Source: Phoma sp. XZ068 (taxonomy: Eukaryota > Ascomycota > Dothideomycetes > Pleosporales > Didymellaceae). From it: 64,000 nt of DNA. Positions 11,380 through 23,600 of the stretch are shown piece after piece. The notes under the pieces were generated by a model. The model searched no databases and had not been told where the DNA came from. It was given only the letters and a program-made list of their open reading frames with translations. Numbering within the stretch: the stretch's first letter is position 1; each line of letters begins with the position of its first letter. Location: NCBI GenBank assembly GCA_004835665.1, contig RBKR01000008.1, positions 992,001 to 1,056,000 of the forward strand, read 5' to 3'. Both the position numbers and the translations under genes were made by a program.

Positions 11380-14300
11380 CTAATGCTCGTTGACCGAGAA
11401 CTGTGTGTTCGTCTCCAGACTGGAGAGCGTAGAGTTGGTATCCCAAGTCCCGTTATCAGGGATGCTTGCGGCAACACTCTTCATGCTCTTTTCGCGTCGA
11501 AGCTCTCTCGAGCTCCTCTCAGACCTCTCCGGTCGGTCAGATCGCTCAGGCTTTTCAGATCGTTCCGACTTTTCAGACCTTCCTTGCTTCTCAGGGCTTT
11601 GTTTTCGCTGATCTTTCAGCCATTTCTTGTGGCTGTCGGCACGCATCGAGTCCTTTGAGCCTCGAGAGGCTTGCATTGCCTCTTTGAAGGCTTTGCCGTT
11701 CTGCATTGACATTGGGCTGTTTGGATACAATGCCTTGACGCCAGCGCTCCGGCTCTCGCACATGTAGCGGGTCTTCAGGTCAGGTTTCTCGGTGCGTTCA
11801 GTGCGCTCAGACTTTCCGGAACGTTCTGTCCGCTCGCTGCGCTCGCTCTTCAGGGTTCGACTGCTAAGCGCATAGCCGCTAGTCCGTCGCAGGGTTTCTG
11901 GGCGGGGTGTGATGTCTGGAAGCTCATCTTCAGTATTGCGGGTCCGCGTGGAGCGGCGGCGCCTCAGTGACGGCTGAGTTCGATGGGACTGCAGCGACTC
12001 AATCTCATCCAAGGCCTCAAAGAGCGGAGAGGCAGGGCGCGGTGGTGTGCTGGAGCGAGAGTGCGGCGGTGTGGGAGGCTCATGTTCCAGGAAAACAGGC
12101 AACGTCTCGCTGTCTTGTGGTGACGGCTCTGGTAATGTCTCTTCCGATTCAGGGATCGGTGCACTCTCTGCAAGCAAGCGCCCCGTCTCCGCGAACACCG
12201 ACCCTGGCGGAGCCTTTGACACCTTCGAGGGAGCCTGTGTAAATATGCTCTCGACTGGAGGTGGCATACCGATGAGGTTGCGCGGGGTGGCAAAATCGAT
12301 AGGTCCGGGGGGAGGACGTTGATATGCACGCACAGGCCTGGGCGTAGGCTCGTTGAGAGCAGCGATCGAAGACGGAGGTGGAGGTGGCGTCCGTCGCCTT
12401 CTGGGCGAATTATTAGATCCCTCGAGAGGAGATGGCGGTGGTGATTTGGTTCTAACCGATGTTGTCTTTTCAGACATGGCCGGCGTGGGTGGGAGAGGGT
12501 TTCTGGGAGGAGGAACCATAGGCGGAGGAAACTTCCCAAATTCAGCATTCGTCGGAGAAGCAGTGGTGAAGGATGGCAAACCGGCTGATTTGAGCTCCTC
12601 TGCCCTTGTGATTACTGGTTCTGCATTGTCGTACAGAGCCATCCCGTGGTGGTAGATGCAACCTTCGTCGTTCTTCTCGCCGTTCGCATGGAAGTTCTCA
12701 TGTTTCGCTTCGCGGTAGATGACTGGGAATAGCCTCAGTAGCAGCGTTGGCTGTGCATCGGACGGGTGCGTAGTATCGGCCAAGGAACCTATCAAAGTGC
12801 CATCAGGTTTGTTAGTGCCCTCGTAGGCAGGCCAGTAGTCGGCACTAGTGAACTGATGCTCTTCATCGTAAAGAGCTGGCATTGTAGCCGTGATCATCTC
12901 GCGCTCGAGACGAGCAAATCGCCACGTCTCAGCAGCGAGCTTGACAATCCTCTTTACAGCGATCTTGATACCTTCTTCTTCCCTGGGATCGGCGAAGTGC
13001 TTGATCGCGTTTACAATCTCTTCAACGACAGTGCCGGCGGCAGTATTGATACGTTGCTTTGCCCCGCTGCTGGTAAATGCAGCAAGGAGTGTCTGTTGAC
13101 GCCAGATAGCCTCCTTCCTGGTACTCTTGTCGCGGATGTGGTTGCTCATAGATAGGAATAAGGAATCAGCCTTGTCATAACGGCGGCCCAAGCTGAACAG
13201 GAAGGGCCCAAAGACACGGTATGTAATCAGTTTTGAGACTGTGTGTGCGATGTATGCAGCACGAACTTGTCTGAGAGTCTCATGTCAGTCATAAGCTACA
13301 GTTGAGGGCGTGCTATACGTACCTTGAGGCTGGAGTATCGCCCAAGAATGATGGAAGGTTGTTCGGCACCTGAGCTAAGTCTTCGTGAGGTGGGCGTACC
13401 GGGAGGTGTTTGAAGTGAGTTGCGGCAAGGTCAATGATCTGCTTCTGCAGCTGCGAGAACGACACCAAGCTGTAACAACGATCAGTGAAAATCCAAGAAC
13501 GAACAGAGCAGAGGCAGGGGGATCAGGTATGACGAAAGCAATTGCATTACGGAACACGAGGATAACTGTCTAGCTCTACGGTCGAGATACAGTCCAGGCT
13601 GCCTGCCTTGGATGCCACGTGCGCTTGCTGGTGGGCAGGCGCAAATGACCCAAGACATTTGGCCCTCCTCAACACCATGAAATCCTCCAAATCAAATTTG
13701 AACAGTCCAAATGTACTTACTAGTATGTGTCGCCCTTGCTTTTGATCTCTGCAATGTCTCCATAGCATTCCATCATCTTCTCCAACCTGGCCTTCTCGGA
13801 CTCGAGGTTGGTAGCGACGCTCTTGATAATCTCCTTCTCTTTCTGGCTCTCTGCCTTGAGTTCTTCGTACTTTCTGAGCAGGTCGTCCCTTTCACGGGCC
13901 AACTCATCTGCTCTTCTGTTCGCGTCACTGTGGAGCTCAGTCCAAGCCCTGTCGGACTCTTCCCTGGCCTCCTGGTACTTGGCGTCTAAAGCCTCACGTT
14001 CTTCACTCCAGCCACTTTGAAGGCTGTCGCTGTGCTCCTGATGACTTCTGATGAGGTTTTCGCGCTCAGCCAACCAGCTGTCGCGGGCCTCTTCGTGATC
14101 CCTCTGAGCGGCGCTGAGCTTTGTCTCAAGCTCATCGCGTTCATTGTTAAAGCTGGCTTCACGCTCATGTTGCTGTCGCTCGTGCTCAGCTCTCAGATCC
14201 TCCTTCTCTGCGGAAAAAGCATCCACCTCTTCCTGCCTCCGCGTTTCGGCAAGCAGATCTGCCTCCTTGAGCTTCTTGTCATACTGAATAGCAAGCGCTA

Positions 14301-16682
14301 TCTTCTCAGCATCGTGTCTTGTAGTGGCAGCTGCCTTCCATTCATCGAACTCCTTCCTTGTTTGCGCCTTCTCAGCTGCATACATGGCTTCCAACTCTTT
14401 GACCTTGGTCTCCCAAGACTTCGTCGACGCTTCCCAGGCAAGCTTGGTATCTTCTGCTTCCCTCTTATGTCTGTGAGTCTCGGCAATCTGTTCCCGAAGC
14501 TCTTTTACCTGCTCCTTGGCTTCAGCCGAATGCTTGTTCTCGATGCTGATGATCCTCTCCTTGAGATCATATATCTCGTCGTCTTTAGCCCTGAGCTTGT
14601 GGGACAGTTGACCATGTACTTCCTTCTGTCTTGCAAGCGAGGCGTGCAGGTCAGGAATGGCCTGGGATATACGAGAGAAGATATCAGCTGTTTCACCGTC
14701 AAATGGAGAGCCGTTCTCTATAGCAGGCATGCCCATGCCATAGTCTCTAGAGCCGGAGATGTCATGGTTTTGGTGTGAACTGCCATTGGGGGGGTACCCT
14801 GGTGGGTACTGGTTCCAAGTTTCTTGATATGGAGAAGAAGAATTGTGAGAGGAGGGGCCGTAGGGATTGGGATTTGAATATCCCGGCTGACTCATGCCAT
14901 AGCCATGTTGGTTTGGGTAGTGAGGTGGGGCACCCGGCTGGTATCCATACCTTGGATGATACCCTGGAGGAGGCGGTGGAGGATTTGGATAGTGTTCGAC
15001 TGGCACGCGCGAGGCGAAGCCGCTAGCACGGGGATGATGCGCTGGCGCTGCGTGGTGTGGGTATCGGGACCCACTGCTGTCACGTGATGAAACCAACGCC
15101 TCACCGCCTCGATTTTGTCGTCGAGGTTGGACCAGGGCCGAATCAGAATCGTCATCATCATCGAAAGCGGGCACACGTCGCGTGCGCGCTCTCTCCACAG
15201 GTGGGCTGGGGGCTGGCGGTCTATCGTCGAGGACATGACGAGCAGCTTTTGAAGGGGCTGGGGCTTCACGCAATCGTGGGGCCTCTGGAGCTCTGGACTT
15301 CGTCATCACCGTGACCACGGAGTGAGGCGATTGTGGAGGCTGCTTTGATGCAGCAGGGGTCGGTTGACAGGTGTCATGTTCGGCCTCAGAAAGACCGGGG
15401 TCTGCAGCAGCTGCGGGAGCTGCAGGAGGCTCTGGCGCTGGTTCGGGACGAGGCGCAGGCGCTCGTGCGGTCTCAGCAACCGCTGGCTCATCCGCTGCCT
15501 GAGATTCGGCGACAGGCTCCTGGATGATCGACTCTGGCTCGACCGCTGATTCGGGTATGGCCCTATCCTGGGCGATCGGTATCTGATCAGCCTCTGGTGC
15601 TTCTGGTGCCAGTTCCTGGGGTGCTTCAGTGGGTTCATCTGTTCAAATGTTAGTTAAATTTGATAGTCAAATCTTTGGTCCATCGTGTCAAGCGCACCTT
15701 TCTGCTCTTCAGGAGACTGCTCAGCTACAGGCTCAGCGTGCAGGGATTCGGGAACCGATGGTGGTTCGATGACCTCCTTCACAGCATCAGCAGCAACTGC
15801 TTGCTTCTTCTTCTTCTTGTCTTTCTTGTTCTTCTTGCCCTTCTGCGGAGCAGCCCAATCATCCTCTGTAACAGATTCTTGGGACTCAGCCACAACTGTC
15901 TCCGTGGGCACTTCTTCCTCCGTGGGCACTTCTTCTACCGGTTCCACTGCTGATTGTGGCTCTTCGAGTGGCTCTTCAGCCACTGGTAGCGGTTCACTTG
16001 ATTCTGCTACTGCAGGTTCAACATCGTCATTGACCCCGTCGTCTTGCGTGGCCTCTGCCGTGACAGCATCTTGCTGATCGGCTGGTGGCTCCGGATCAGG
16101 GCCTGGGGCCTCCTCAACAGGCGGCAAGATGGCCTCGGTCTCAGCCTTGGCTACAGGCTCAGCGACCGTTTCTGATTCGATTGCAGGCGCACTGTTTTCA
16201 GCTGGCTCTGAGGGTTCACTCGATACCTCTTCAGGTTGCACGACTGGATTTGTGGCGGCGTCCACTACCTTCTCTTCCGGCTCGTGTGTAGTGCTTGAGT
16301 CATCAACCGGCTCCTCCACGGCAGGAACTTCGATTTCTGTGACTGGCTCTGTGACCACTTCATCTTTTGGTAAATCAGACTCGGCCACAACCTGCTCTTC
16401 AGATGAAGGAGCCTCGAGATCAACTGTGCCTTGAGTGGCTGTTTCAGATGTGGGTCCTTCTACCGCCTCTTCGGGCTTTGTCTCCGGGACTTCTGTTGTC
16501 GATTCTGGTTGTTCATCTGGTATCGATTCGACAGCAGGTGTCTCTGGTGCTAGCTGTAGAGGCTCGGTATCTTCAGGAACGGGTTCTTCGACCGCTGGTG
16601 CTGACGTTGGCTTGGGGCTTCCTGGTGCGGATGCAGCTTCGGTCTGCTTTAGGGTGTTCTTCTTGCCCTTCTTTTTTGCCAT
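11380..16682 (-). CDS. Very large acidic, proline-rich and coiled-coil protein of unknown function
   Basis: Not assigned to a known family. Four exons (minus strand: 16682-15698, 15638-13721, 13469-13323, 13270-11380) join in frame to 1646 residues; introns are 59, 251 and 52 bp. The order along the protein is: a basic start (MAKKKGKKNTLKQ); about 400 residues of Glu/Pro/Val/Ala-rich sequence interrupted by a lysine-rich patch (KGKKNKKDKKKKK); a Pro/Gly/Tyr/His-rich disordered part (PPPPPPGYHPRYGYQPG); a long heptad-like charged coiled coil of roughly 300 residues; a compact, more conserved-looking segment around the third and fourth exons (FSQLQKQIIDLAATHF, VSKLITYRVFGPFLFSLG); and a disordered Ser/Glu/Arg/Pro tail with SER-TER repeats. 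The architecture suggests a scaffold or cytoskeletal adaptor; this is inference. The continuity of all four frames supports one gene, but a split into two genes cannot be excluded without transcripts. Confidence 0.65.
11495..11860 (-). repeat. Low-complexity coding repeat (Ser-Glu-Arg / Thr-Glu-Arg units)
   Basis: Within the last exon of the large gene, two clusters of near-repeats of TCAGAGCG-type units encode SERSERTERSGK-like and EKSERSEKPERS-like strings. They are internal coding repeats in a disordered tail, not a mobile element. Confidence 0.6.
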
Positions 16683-17639
16683 AATGGCAATTGGGATGGC
16701 CCCTGTGTCTGAGTGTGGGGACCCCGAGCGCCGCTATGCTGGAGTAGTTATGTCTGCCCTGCACAATATTCGGTTGCAGTCGTCACAATTGTGAGGCTAT
16801 ATGACTGCTTGCGTGGCACACTGACGGGGGAACATGTAGATGGCCAGCGGATACGCGCATTAGGGGCTATATAAGAGGTGCTGCGTGGTAAGGTTTCGTG
16901 AGCCGTGCATTGAAATGACTTGAGTTGGATACGCATGACCGTCCAATGGGGGGCAATTGCACGGAGAGTGAGCTGGCAGCGTAGTCCGAGCCGAGTAATC
17001 TATGCGCCCCAGTCGAAGCATATTCGGCGTCTAAGAACAGCATCACCAGCCTCGCAAGTGTGTGGGGCATGTTCTGCCGCGGTTGTCACTTTACGCCTTT
17101 TGCAATAGGCCACGAAGACACCAAATAAGGAGCCTGAGTGTGCTCTGCTTGTATTGAAGGGGCTGGGAGAGGATCCGGACAGCATTATGACTGATTCGAA
17201 GACAAGGGAAGCAGATCGATGGGTATGTGCTGTCCGTGCTTGAGGTTGACATCGGACCTCCTATGCAGGCAGGACAATGGTGCATATGTGGACGCTTGCG
17301 ACTGGTGCAACGTCAGCAGGCGTGGGAACGCGCCCGTTAGCCGCAGCAGCCTCGAGAAGTTGCATCATTAGTGAGCCGAGAAGAGCGGGTACATGCAGAG
17401 CGGCGGAGATGCGGTGTGTGGGTTTGGATGCGTCGCCAGCGCAGCATGCAGTCGAGTTTGGCACTAGCACGGACCATTTAAGATCACGTGCACACGAGTC
17501 GTTCCTTCCCTGTGCAGCGCGTCAACATATACTCCGCATTTGAGGTTCGCGTCAAGCTCCCGTCAGCGCTCCAACCACAGCCGTTCAAGCATGTCAACTT
17601 GCCGCGGACCACGCTTCAGTCCGCCCAAGTTGAGGCGGC
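16683..17639. promoter_or_regulatory. Divergent promoter region between the large coiled-coil gene and RAD17
   Basis: About 957 bp between two divergent start codons. A TATATAAG element lies at 16868-16875; read on the minus strand it is about 186 bp upstream of the large gene's ATG, a plausible TATA position for that gene. The open frames inside are short and unconvincing. Confidence 0.4.
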
Positions 17640-20270
17640 ATGGTGAAGCCACGAGCTGCGCGCAAGCAGCCTATTGTGCTCTCCTCCGATTCTGAAGGCA
17701 GTTCACCGCCTCCCTCCAAAAGGCCCAAGAGGGGCACACTAGCCAGTTCGTCCACTGATGTGCAGCGCGGCAGCAATGCGAGAGCTACTCGCGTGCAGAC
17801 GAGACGTGCAGTGTCGCCGAAGCCGTCATCAGCTGCGTCGACCCAGAAATCTCCAACTAAGTCTCCAGGCAAGCTTAAGCCGATTCACAAACCCATAACA
17901 TCCTTCTTCCGCCCAGATACTGTTCCCCACTCTCAGGCTGTGCGGCCTACACCGACCCCCAGCCCTGAGAAACGCGCCACACCGCTGGAAGACGTTGACG
18001 ATATCCTCGAATCATCCGACGATGATCGGCGGCCCCAGCCACCGACCGCTTTACCTGTGCGCAAGCGGAAGAGCGTAATAGCTCTTGTTGCTTCAGATGC
18101 TGGTAATGGCCCCAAGGGTAGTCAGAAATTCCTGCGAACGGCAACCGGCGCTCGTAGTACGCCCCCTCCATCGCAGCCAGCTCGGAGGGAGCCAGCAGAT
18201 GGACGGCCATGGACCGAGAAGTACGGCCCGCTGTCACTCGATGAGCTGGCAGTGCACAAGAAGAAAGTATCAGATGTGCGCACATGGCTTGAAGATGTCT
18301 ACAGTGGCAAGCAGAGGAAGCGACTGCTGCTTCTGAAAGGCCCTGCTGGCAGCGGCAAGACCACAACCATGGCTCTACTTTCAAAAGAATTGGGCATTCA
18401 CATGCATGAGTGGAAGAACCCTGCCAGCTCCATGACAACACCTGAGGGCTTTGTATCCGCGACTGCGCAGTTCGAAGATTTCGTGGGAAGAGCGGGCGCA
18501 TTTGGCAGTCTTACTTTCGATAGGCCACAGCAAGCCGCACCACAGGTCACACCCAGCACTGACAGTAGACAAAAGCAGCTCGTCCTTGTAGAGGAGTACC
18601 CCAATACATTCGCGCGTGCGTCCCCCGCCGTCCAATCTTTTCGATCATCTGTTCTCAACTTTCTTGCTGCCACAGCTCCCTCAGCTACTACGTTCTTTGC
18701 TAGACAAGCCGGTCCTGATTGCTCCATTACGCCCATCGTTATGATCATTTCCGAGACCCTGTTGTCTACGAACACGGCCGCCGCGGATAGCTTTACTGCT
18801 CACCGTCTGCTCGGACCTGAGATCTTGACCCACCCTGGGGTGTCGGTCATCGACTTCAATCCGATCGCACTTACGTTTATGACAAAAGCGCTGGAGCTGA
18901 TTGTGCTCAAGGAGGCACGCAGATCTGGGCGTAGGAACACTGTTGGACCTCTCGTAATACAACAGCTTGCGGAGCTCGGTGATGTACGCAGTTCTGTGTC
19001 TTCACTTGAGTTCCTCTGCTTGCGAGGAGATGAGTCGGAGGGATGGGGCGCAAAGGTCAATTTCTCAAAAAAGAAAGGACCGAAGGATGTGGCGATTACC
19101 AAGATGGAGAGTGAATCGCTGGAATTGGTAACTCAACGAGAAAGCACCCTAGGTATTTTCCACGCGGTTGGGAGAGTCGTATATAACAAGCGATTTCCGG
19201 AAGATGCAAACAACCCTGTACCGCAACCCCCGCACTCTTTTCCCGAACGGCGTCGACCGAAGGCCTCTGAGGTCAATCTGGATACGCTTATCGATGAGCT
19301 CGGGACCGACACTCGCACTTTCACGGCGGCATTACACGAGAATTACGTTCTCTCATGCGGAGGAGCCGACAGCGAAGAAACCATGGATTCAGTAGACGGT
19401 TGCATCGAAGCGCTGTCTGACGCCGATTTACTGTCGCCCGACAGGTTCGGCGCTGGTTCAGGTCGACGAGTTCTACAAGGCACGAGTGCGGACAATCTTC
19501 GTCAAGACGAAATATGTTTCCAGACAAGCGTACGCGGACTTCTGTATAACTTACCGCACCCTGTCAAGCGAATGGCACCGCCCCCGGGCATCATGGGTAT
19601 CAAAGCCAGAGGTCAAGGAGCCAGCACCGGAGCACCAAAGAGCGGCAGCGCATTCGCCATGTATTATCCGGCCTCGCTGCGAATCTGGAAGCAACAAGAG
19701 GAAACCAACGATCTCCTCGAGCTGTGGATTTCGCGAGCGCAGCGCGGAGAGCTACACTCGACAGCCATTGGGTCAATTAAGCCTGCACAACCAAGCGGCG
19801 GCGTAGAAACATGGACTCGGAATACCAACCCATCCCAGATACCATCATCTAATACAAGGTCCCAACCCAACGAGGAGCCACCTCTTACACTCCTTGGCAG
19901 CGGCGGCTCAGCGCGCTACGAAATGCTCCTTGAGCGATTACCCTACCTGACCACCATTCTCCGCAAATCCCGCATGCCCTCGCCTTCAGCTGCCGCCACA
20001 ATCCGCGAAATTCAGAAGATGACTTCATTCCAAGGCACTGGGAGCAGCAGAGGCGGCGCCGAGGCAGACGGCGAGGAGACGTTGGAGCAGCAAGGTGGTG
20101 ACCAGGAGCAGTGGGCGACCGATGCGAATACACCTGCAACACCAAGGAAGAAGAAAAGAGGTGCGAGGATTGTCGAGAATAAAGACCGAGATGACGAAGG
20201 CTCAGCGATTGCGGGGTTATCTGCGAAGGGGGCGAGTTTGGTGCTGGAGGATGATGACATTGAGGACTGA
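17640..20270 (+). CDS. RAD17: Rad17/Rad24 checkpoint clamp-loader subunit
   Basis: Single exon, 876 residues. Family members form a Rad17-RFC complex that loads the 9-1-1 clamp onto damaged DNA to activate the ATR/Mec1 checkpoint in the nucleus. The N-terminal ~185 residues are Ser/Pro/Lys-rich and disordered. The conserved start of the AAA+ module is PWTEKYGPLSLDELAVHKKK, followed by the Walker A motif GPAGSGKTTT and the typical HMHEWKNP. The Rad17 Walker B-like region reads KQLVLVEEYPN. The C-terminal third is charged and poorly conserved. An HKPITSFF string near residue 85 resembles a PCNA-interacting (PIP) box with the first Gln replaced. Length is normal for fungal Rad17, and no frame problem is seen. 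It is convergent with the kinesin gene. Confidence 0.92.
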   Translation: MVKPRAARKQPIVLSSDSEGSSPPPSKRPKRGTLASSSTDVQRGSNARATRVQTRRAVSPKPSSAASTQKSPTKSPGKLKPIHKPITSFFRPDTVPHSQAVRPTPTPSPEKRATPLEDVDDILESSDDDRRPQPPTALPVRKRKSVIALVASDAGNGPKGSQKFLRTATGARSTPPPSQPARREPADGRPWTEKYGPLSLDELAVHKKKVSDVRTWLEDVYSGKQRKRLLLLKGPAGSGKTTTMALLSKELGIHMHEWKNPASSMTTPEGFVSATAQFEDFVGRAGAFGSLTFDRPQQAAPQVTPSTDSRQKQLVLVEEYPNTFARASPAVQSFRSSVLNFLAATAPSATTFFARQAGPDCSITPIVMIISETLLSTNTAAADSFTAHRLLGPEILTHPGVSVIDFNPIALTFMTKALELIVLKEARRSGRRNTVGPLVIQQLAELGDVRSSVSSLEFLCLRGDESEGWGAKVNFSKKKGPKDVAITKMESESLELVTQRESTLGIFHAVGRVVYNKRFPEDANNPVPQPPHSFPERRRPKASEVNLDTLIDELGTDTRTFTAALHENYVLSCGGADSEETMDSVDGCIEALSDADLLSPDRFGAGSGRRVLQGTSADNLRQDEICFQTSVRGLLYNLPHPVKRMAPPPGIMGIKARGQGASTGAPKSGSAFAMYYPASLRIWKQQEETNDLLELWISRAQRGELHSTAIGSIKPAQPSGGVETWTRNTNPSQIPSSNTRSQPNEEPPLTLLGSGGSARYEMLLERLPYLTTILRKSRMPSPSAAATIREIQKMTSFQGTGSSRGGAEADGEETLEQQGGDQEQWATDANTPATPRKKKRGARIVENKDRDDEGSAIAGLSAKGASLVLEDDDIED

Positions 20271-20621
20271 GTTGTGTTAACTACGGTGTATAAAATGTTC
20301 ACAAGGAATACCATGGCGTTCAAGGTGCAGGTAGACGTATCACATGCCACGGGCAGCATAATGATGAAGCATGTATGTTGAGAGAAAACATATATGCGCG
20401 GAATATACAATTATTTCTATGTTCAATCATCGATCCTGAGGTCTTGATTCGCTCGCGAGCTGTGCTAAGGCTCTGGGTATCCCAAGCAATATATGTAAAT
20501 GCGCAGACCAAAGCCAGGCCACGCTAAACGCCCTATACAAGGAGAGCAACTATACAAAGAAACAAGGCCGCACGCTCGACCAACTAGCCGACAACAGCAG
20601 CTCCACTGACCAGTCTCAAGG

Positions 20622-23600
20622 CTACCCCGACTCCTCCCCCTCACTGGAGAAATACCCCTGATCGATCCTCAAAATCCACTCAATTTTCTCCCTCTCACTC
20701 TTCGCTCGGAATATATACGTATTGCTCTTTGCAAACACGGCGAAAATCGTGTCTTTCTGCTGCGCCGTGACGGCTCCTCCATTACTGTCCGATCTACTAT
20801 GCCCGCCATTCCCGTTCAATAACCGCGCAATCTCGGGGGAGTGGTTCACGCGCGCGTTGGTGAGGTTGATGGCGTTGAGTTCGTCCCCGTCGACGCTGTA
20901 GACGTGCAGATAGGGTGTGCGTAACTCAACGTAACGGCGGATCCAGCGGGTGTTTGTTGGATCTGGGGTTAGGAGGAAGGAGGCTTTGAGGAGGTTGGGG
21001 TTCTTGGATATGAAGCGCACGGTGGCTGTGAGGCTTGGTTTGGGGGCTGGAGAGTTCCCTCGTGAAGGGGAGCGCGGGGCGAATGCTGCGCCTGCGGTGG
21101 GAGGTTCGAGGTTTGCAGACGAGAGGATGATGGATTCGGGAGATTTGTGGGATGTCCACAGCGCTAGAATTCTCGACAGGAGCGCTTTTTGGCGGTCATC
21201 GAGCTCTGTGTCAACGACGATGTCGTCGCGTTTGGGAGTGCTGAGCAGTTTTGGGGAGATGATGGTGCGCGCCAGTTCAATTTCTGCGATGCGACGACGG
21301 CGACGTTCGACGCCAATGTAGTCTTTAACAAGTGAGACACCACGCGGCGTCCAGTCGGCGAGGTCTTCTTCGCCCTTGACGTAATCCTCGCGTGTATTCA
21401 TGCGCCAGAGATCGGTGGCACGCTTCACCGATGTAGGGCGGATAGCGACGTTGAAGATGCCGACAGTGGAGTGAACGACTTTGACCTGGTTCCAAAGGTT
21501 TGATAGAGAGAAGAGGGATGTTTGGCGAATGTAGGCACGATTGCGGATCTGCATTGCGAGATCAAGGGAGAACACCATTGGCTTGTCGAGCTTGGCAGAT
21601 GTGACGTTAAAAAGCAGGTTGGCTTGCACGCGGTACTTGTCCTGGGTGGCGCGATCCAAGAGGAGAGATCCATGGGCTGTACTGTCCCACCGTCCGATAA
21701 ACTTTACATTTGTTGTGCCATCGGCGTTATCTCTGACGGTAGGCGGCGCGGTCAGGGCAATGGGGACCTCTCTGACAGGAGAATCGATTCCAGGAGCATT
21801 ACCAGATGCATCAATCAGACGAATGCGACCCATACGCATCGAAGTCACGTTCTGCCACTGCAATGTATCGCCGCATGTATGTGTGAGGTTCACGACGATA
21901 CGCCTTGCCAGACCTTGATGCAGCTGATATACTCCAGCATCCAGGACACTGCTTTGTGTGACTTCGACGGGCTGGTATGTACCATCGTCTGAGATCTCCT
22001 GGACCTGAATGCGCGAGAAAATATCGTGGGCGTCTTCGGTGTAAAACTCAGACTCCGCTATGCGCGCAGCACGGCGCTTCTGCTGCCGCTGAGGGGCCTG
22101 GTCTCGCATGTCATCCCAGCTCAGGAGTTTGTCGAGATGCATGGAGGTTACTCTCGCAAAGATGGCGACACGCAAAAATGTGTCTGGCGGACTTGGGTTT
22201 GGTATGCTCATACTGTGGAAAGTCTGAAATCGGATGGGCCCTTCGTCAAACTTGTTCATGAACATTGTGCTTGTTGCGCCCCCTTCTTTGGAAAGACTAG
22301 GCAGGTACAGCAAAGCATGAACATCGGTTCCTTCTCTTTCAGGGAAACCCACAAGCTCGTGCAGGGTGACACTGAAGTTGAGGGTCGTGGTCGGCGCTTC
22401 TGCATGAGAAGGTTCGACAGACAGATGGATGATGCCGATTGGGTTGGCGGTGTACGGTGAGATGACATCAAGCTTCATGTCTCGCACCCTTGACTCAAAG
22501 ACAGCAGCAAGAGGCACGTCGACATCGCCAATGCGTGAGAACTCGGGCATGCACGGATCTGAGAAGGGGCTCTCTGGGTTGAAGTGCTGCATGTACTCGG
22601 GCCGGTTCATATACTGGTGCATCTGATGCATCCGCCGCACGCGTTGACGCAGCTTTTGTAGTGACCACAGGTGTATAACTTCGTGCTTGAAATCGATCAC
22701 GCGTACGCCAACACAAGGCTTTGCTGTATCGTCCAGATCGTCATCGTCCTCCTCGCCAGTGTCGGCTAGGTTTATCAGATCATAGGTCGAGGGTACAGTT
22801 TGACCGACATCGACAATGCAAAACTGGAACACGACGTTCTTGTCCATTTGCTGGCTCATGACCTGCGCTTCCTTCAAGGTTGCAGCGTTTTGCAGGATCG
22901 TCTCAGCCATGCTGACATATTTTCGTTTTCGCCAATGCTGGAACGCTGTCCTGGCACGGGCAAGCTGCTGTTCGCTCAGACGTACTGGTGCAGTTGTAGC
23001 CTCCGTGTCGGGCTCAGGCTCATGACCAAGTTTCCTCAACTGGCGCTCAAACGTTTCTTTTTGTTTTTTCAGCTTCGCTTCCATCTCTTCTTTTGCAGCG
23101 CGCAGCTCCTCCAGCTCTACTTTGGCTTCTTCGTCTGCTTTCAGCTTAGCTTGGAAGTCTTCCTTCTGCTTGTCCAATTTGTCTTGCATATCGCTCTTTA
23201 GATCCCGCATCCTCTCACTGTCCTCATACTGCGGCGTGGAGGGTGATGTCAACATTGTGTCAAGAGAGAAGTTGTCGATAGTTCCGTTGGATGCATATTT
23301 CTCGCGAATCGGGTACGACGATGTCGATTCCGTGTCTTCTTCCTGCTCAAACAAGCGATTCGCATTACCAGCTTTGCGGTTGTCACGTTGTCTTTGCAAA
23401 TCATCAATGATAGCATCGAACTCGTCATCTGGCAGGTTCTCAATACGCTTGTCTGGCCCCAGCCATGCGGCAAGTGCTTCCCTGCGTGCGAAAGTGAACT
23501 CAGATTCCTTTCCACGCTGCCAAAAGGCGGGCGAAGATGCTCTAGGGCTGTCTGGGTCGAACTCTGAATTGGCTAGGCTAATCGTGCTGTGTGTTCTGTC

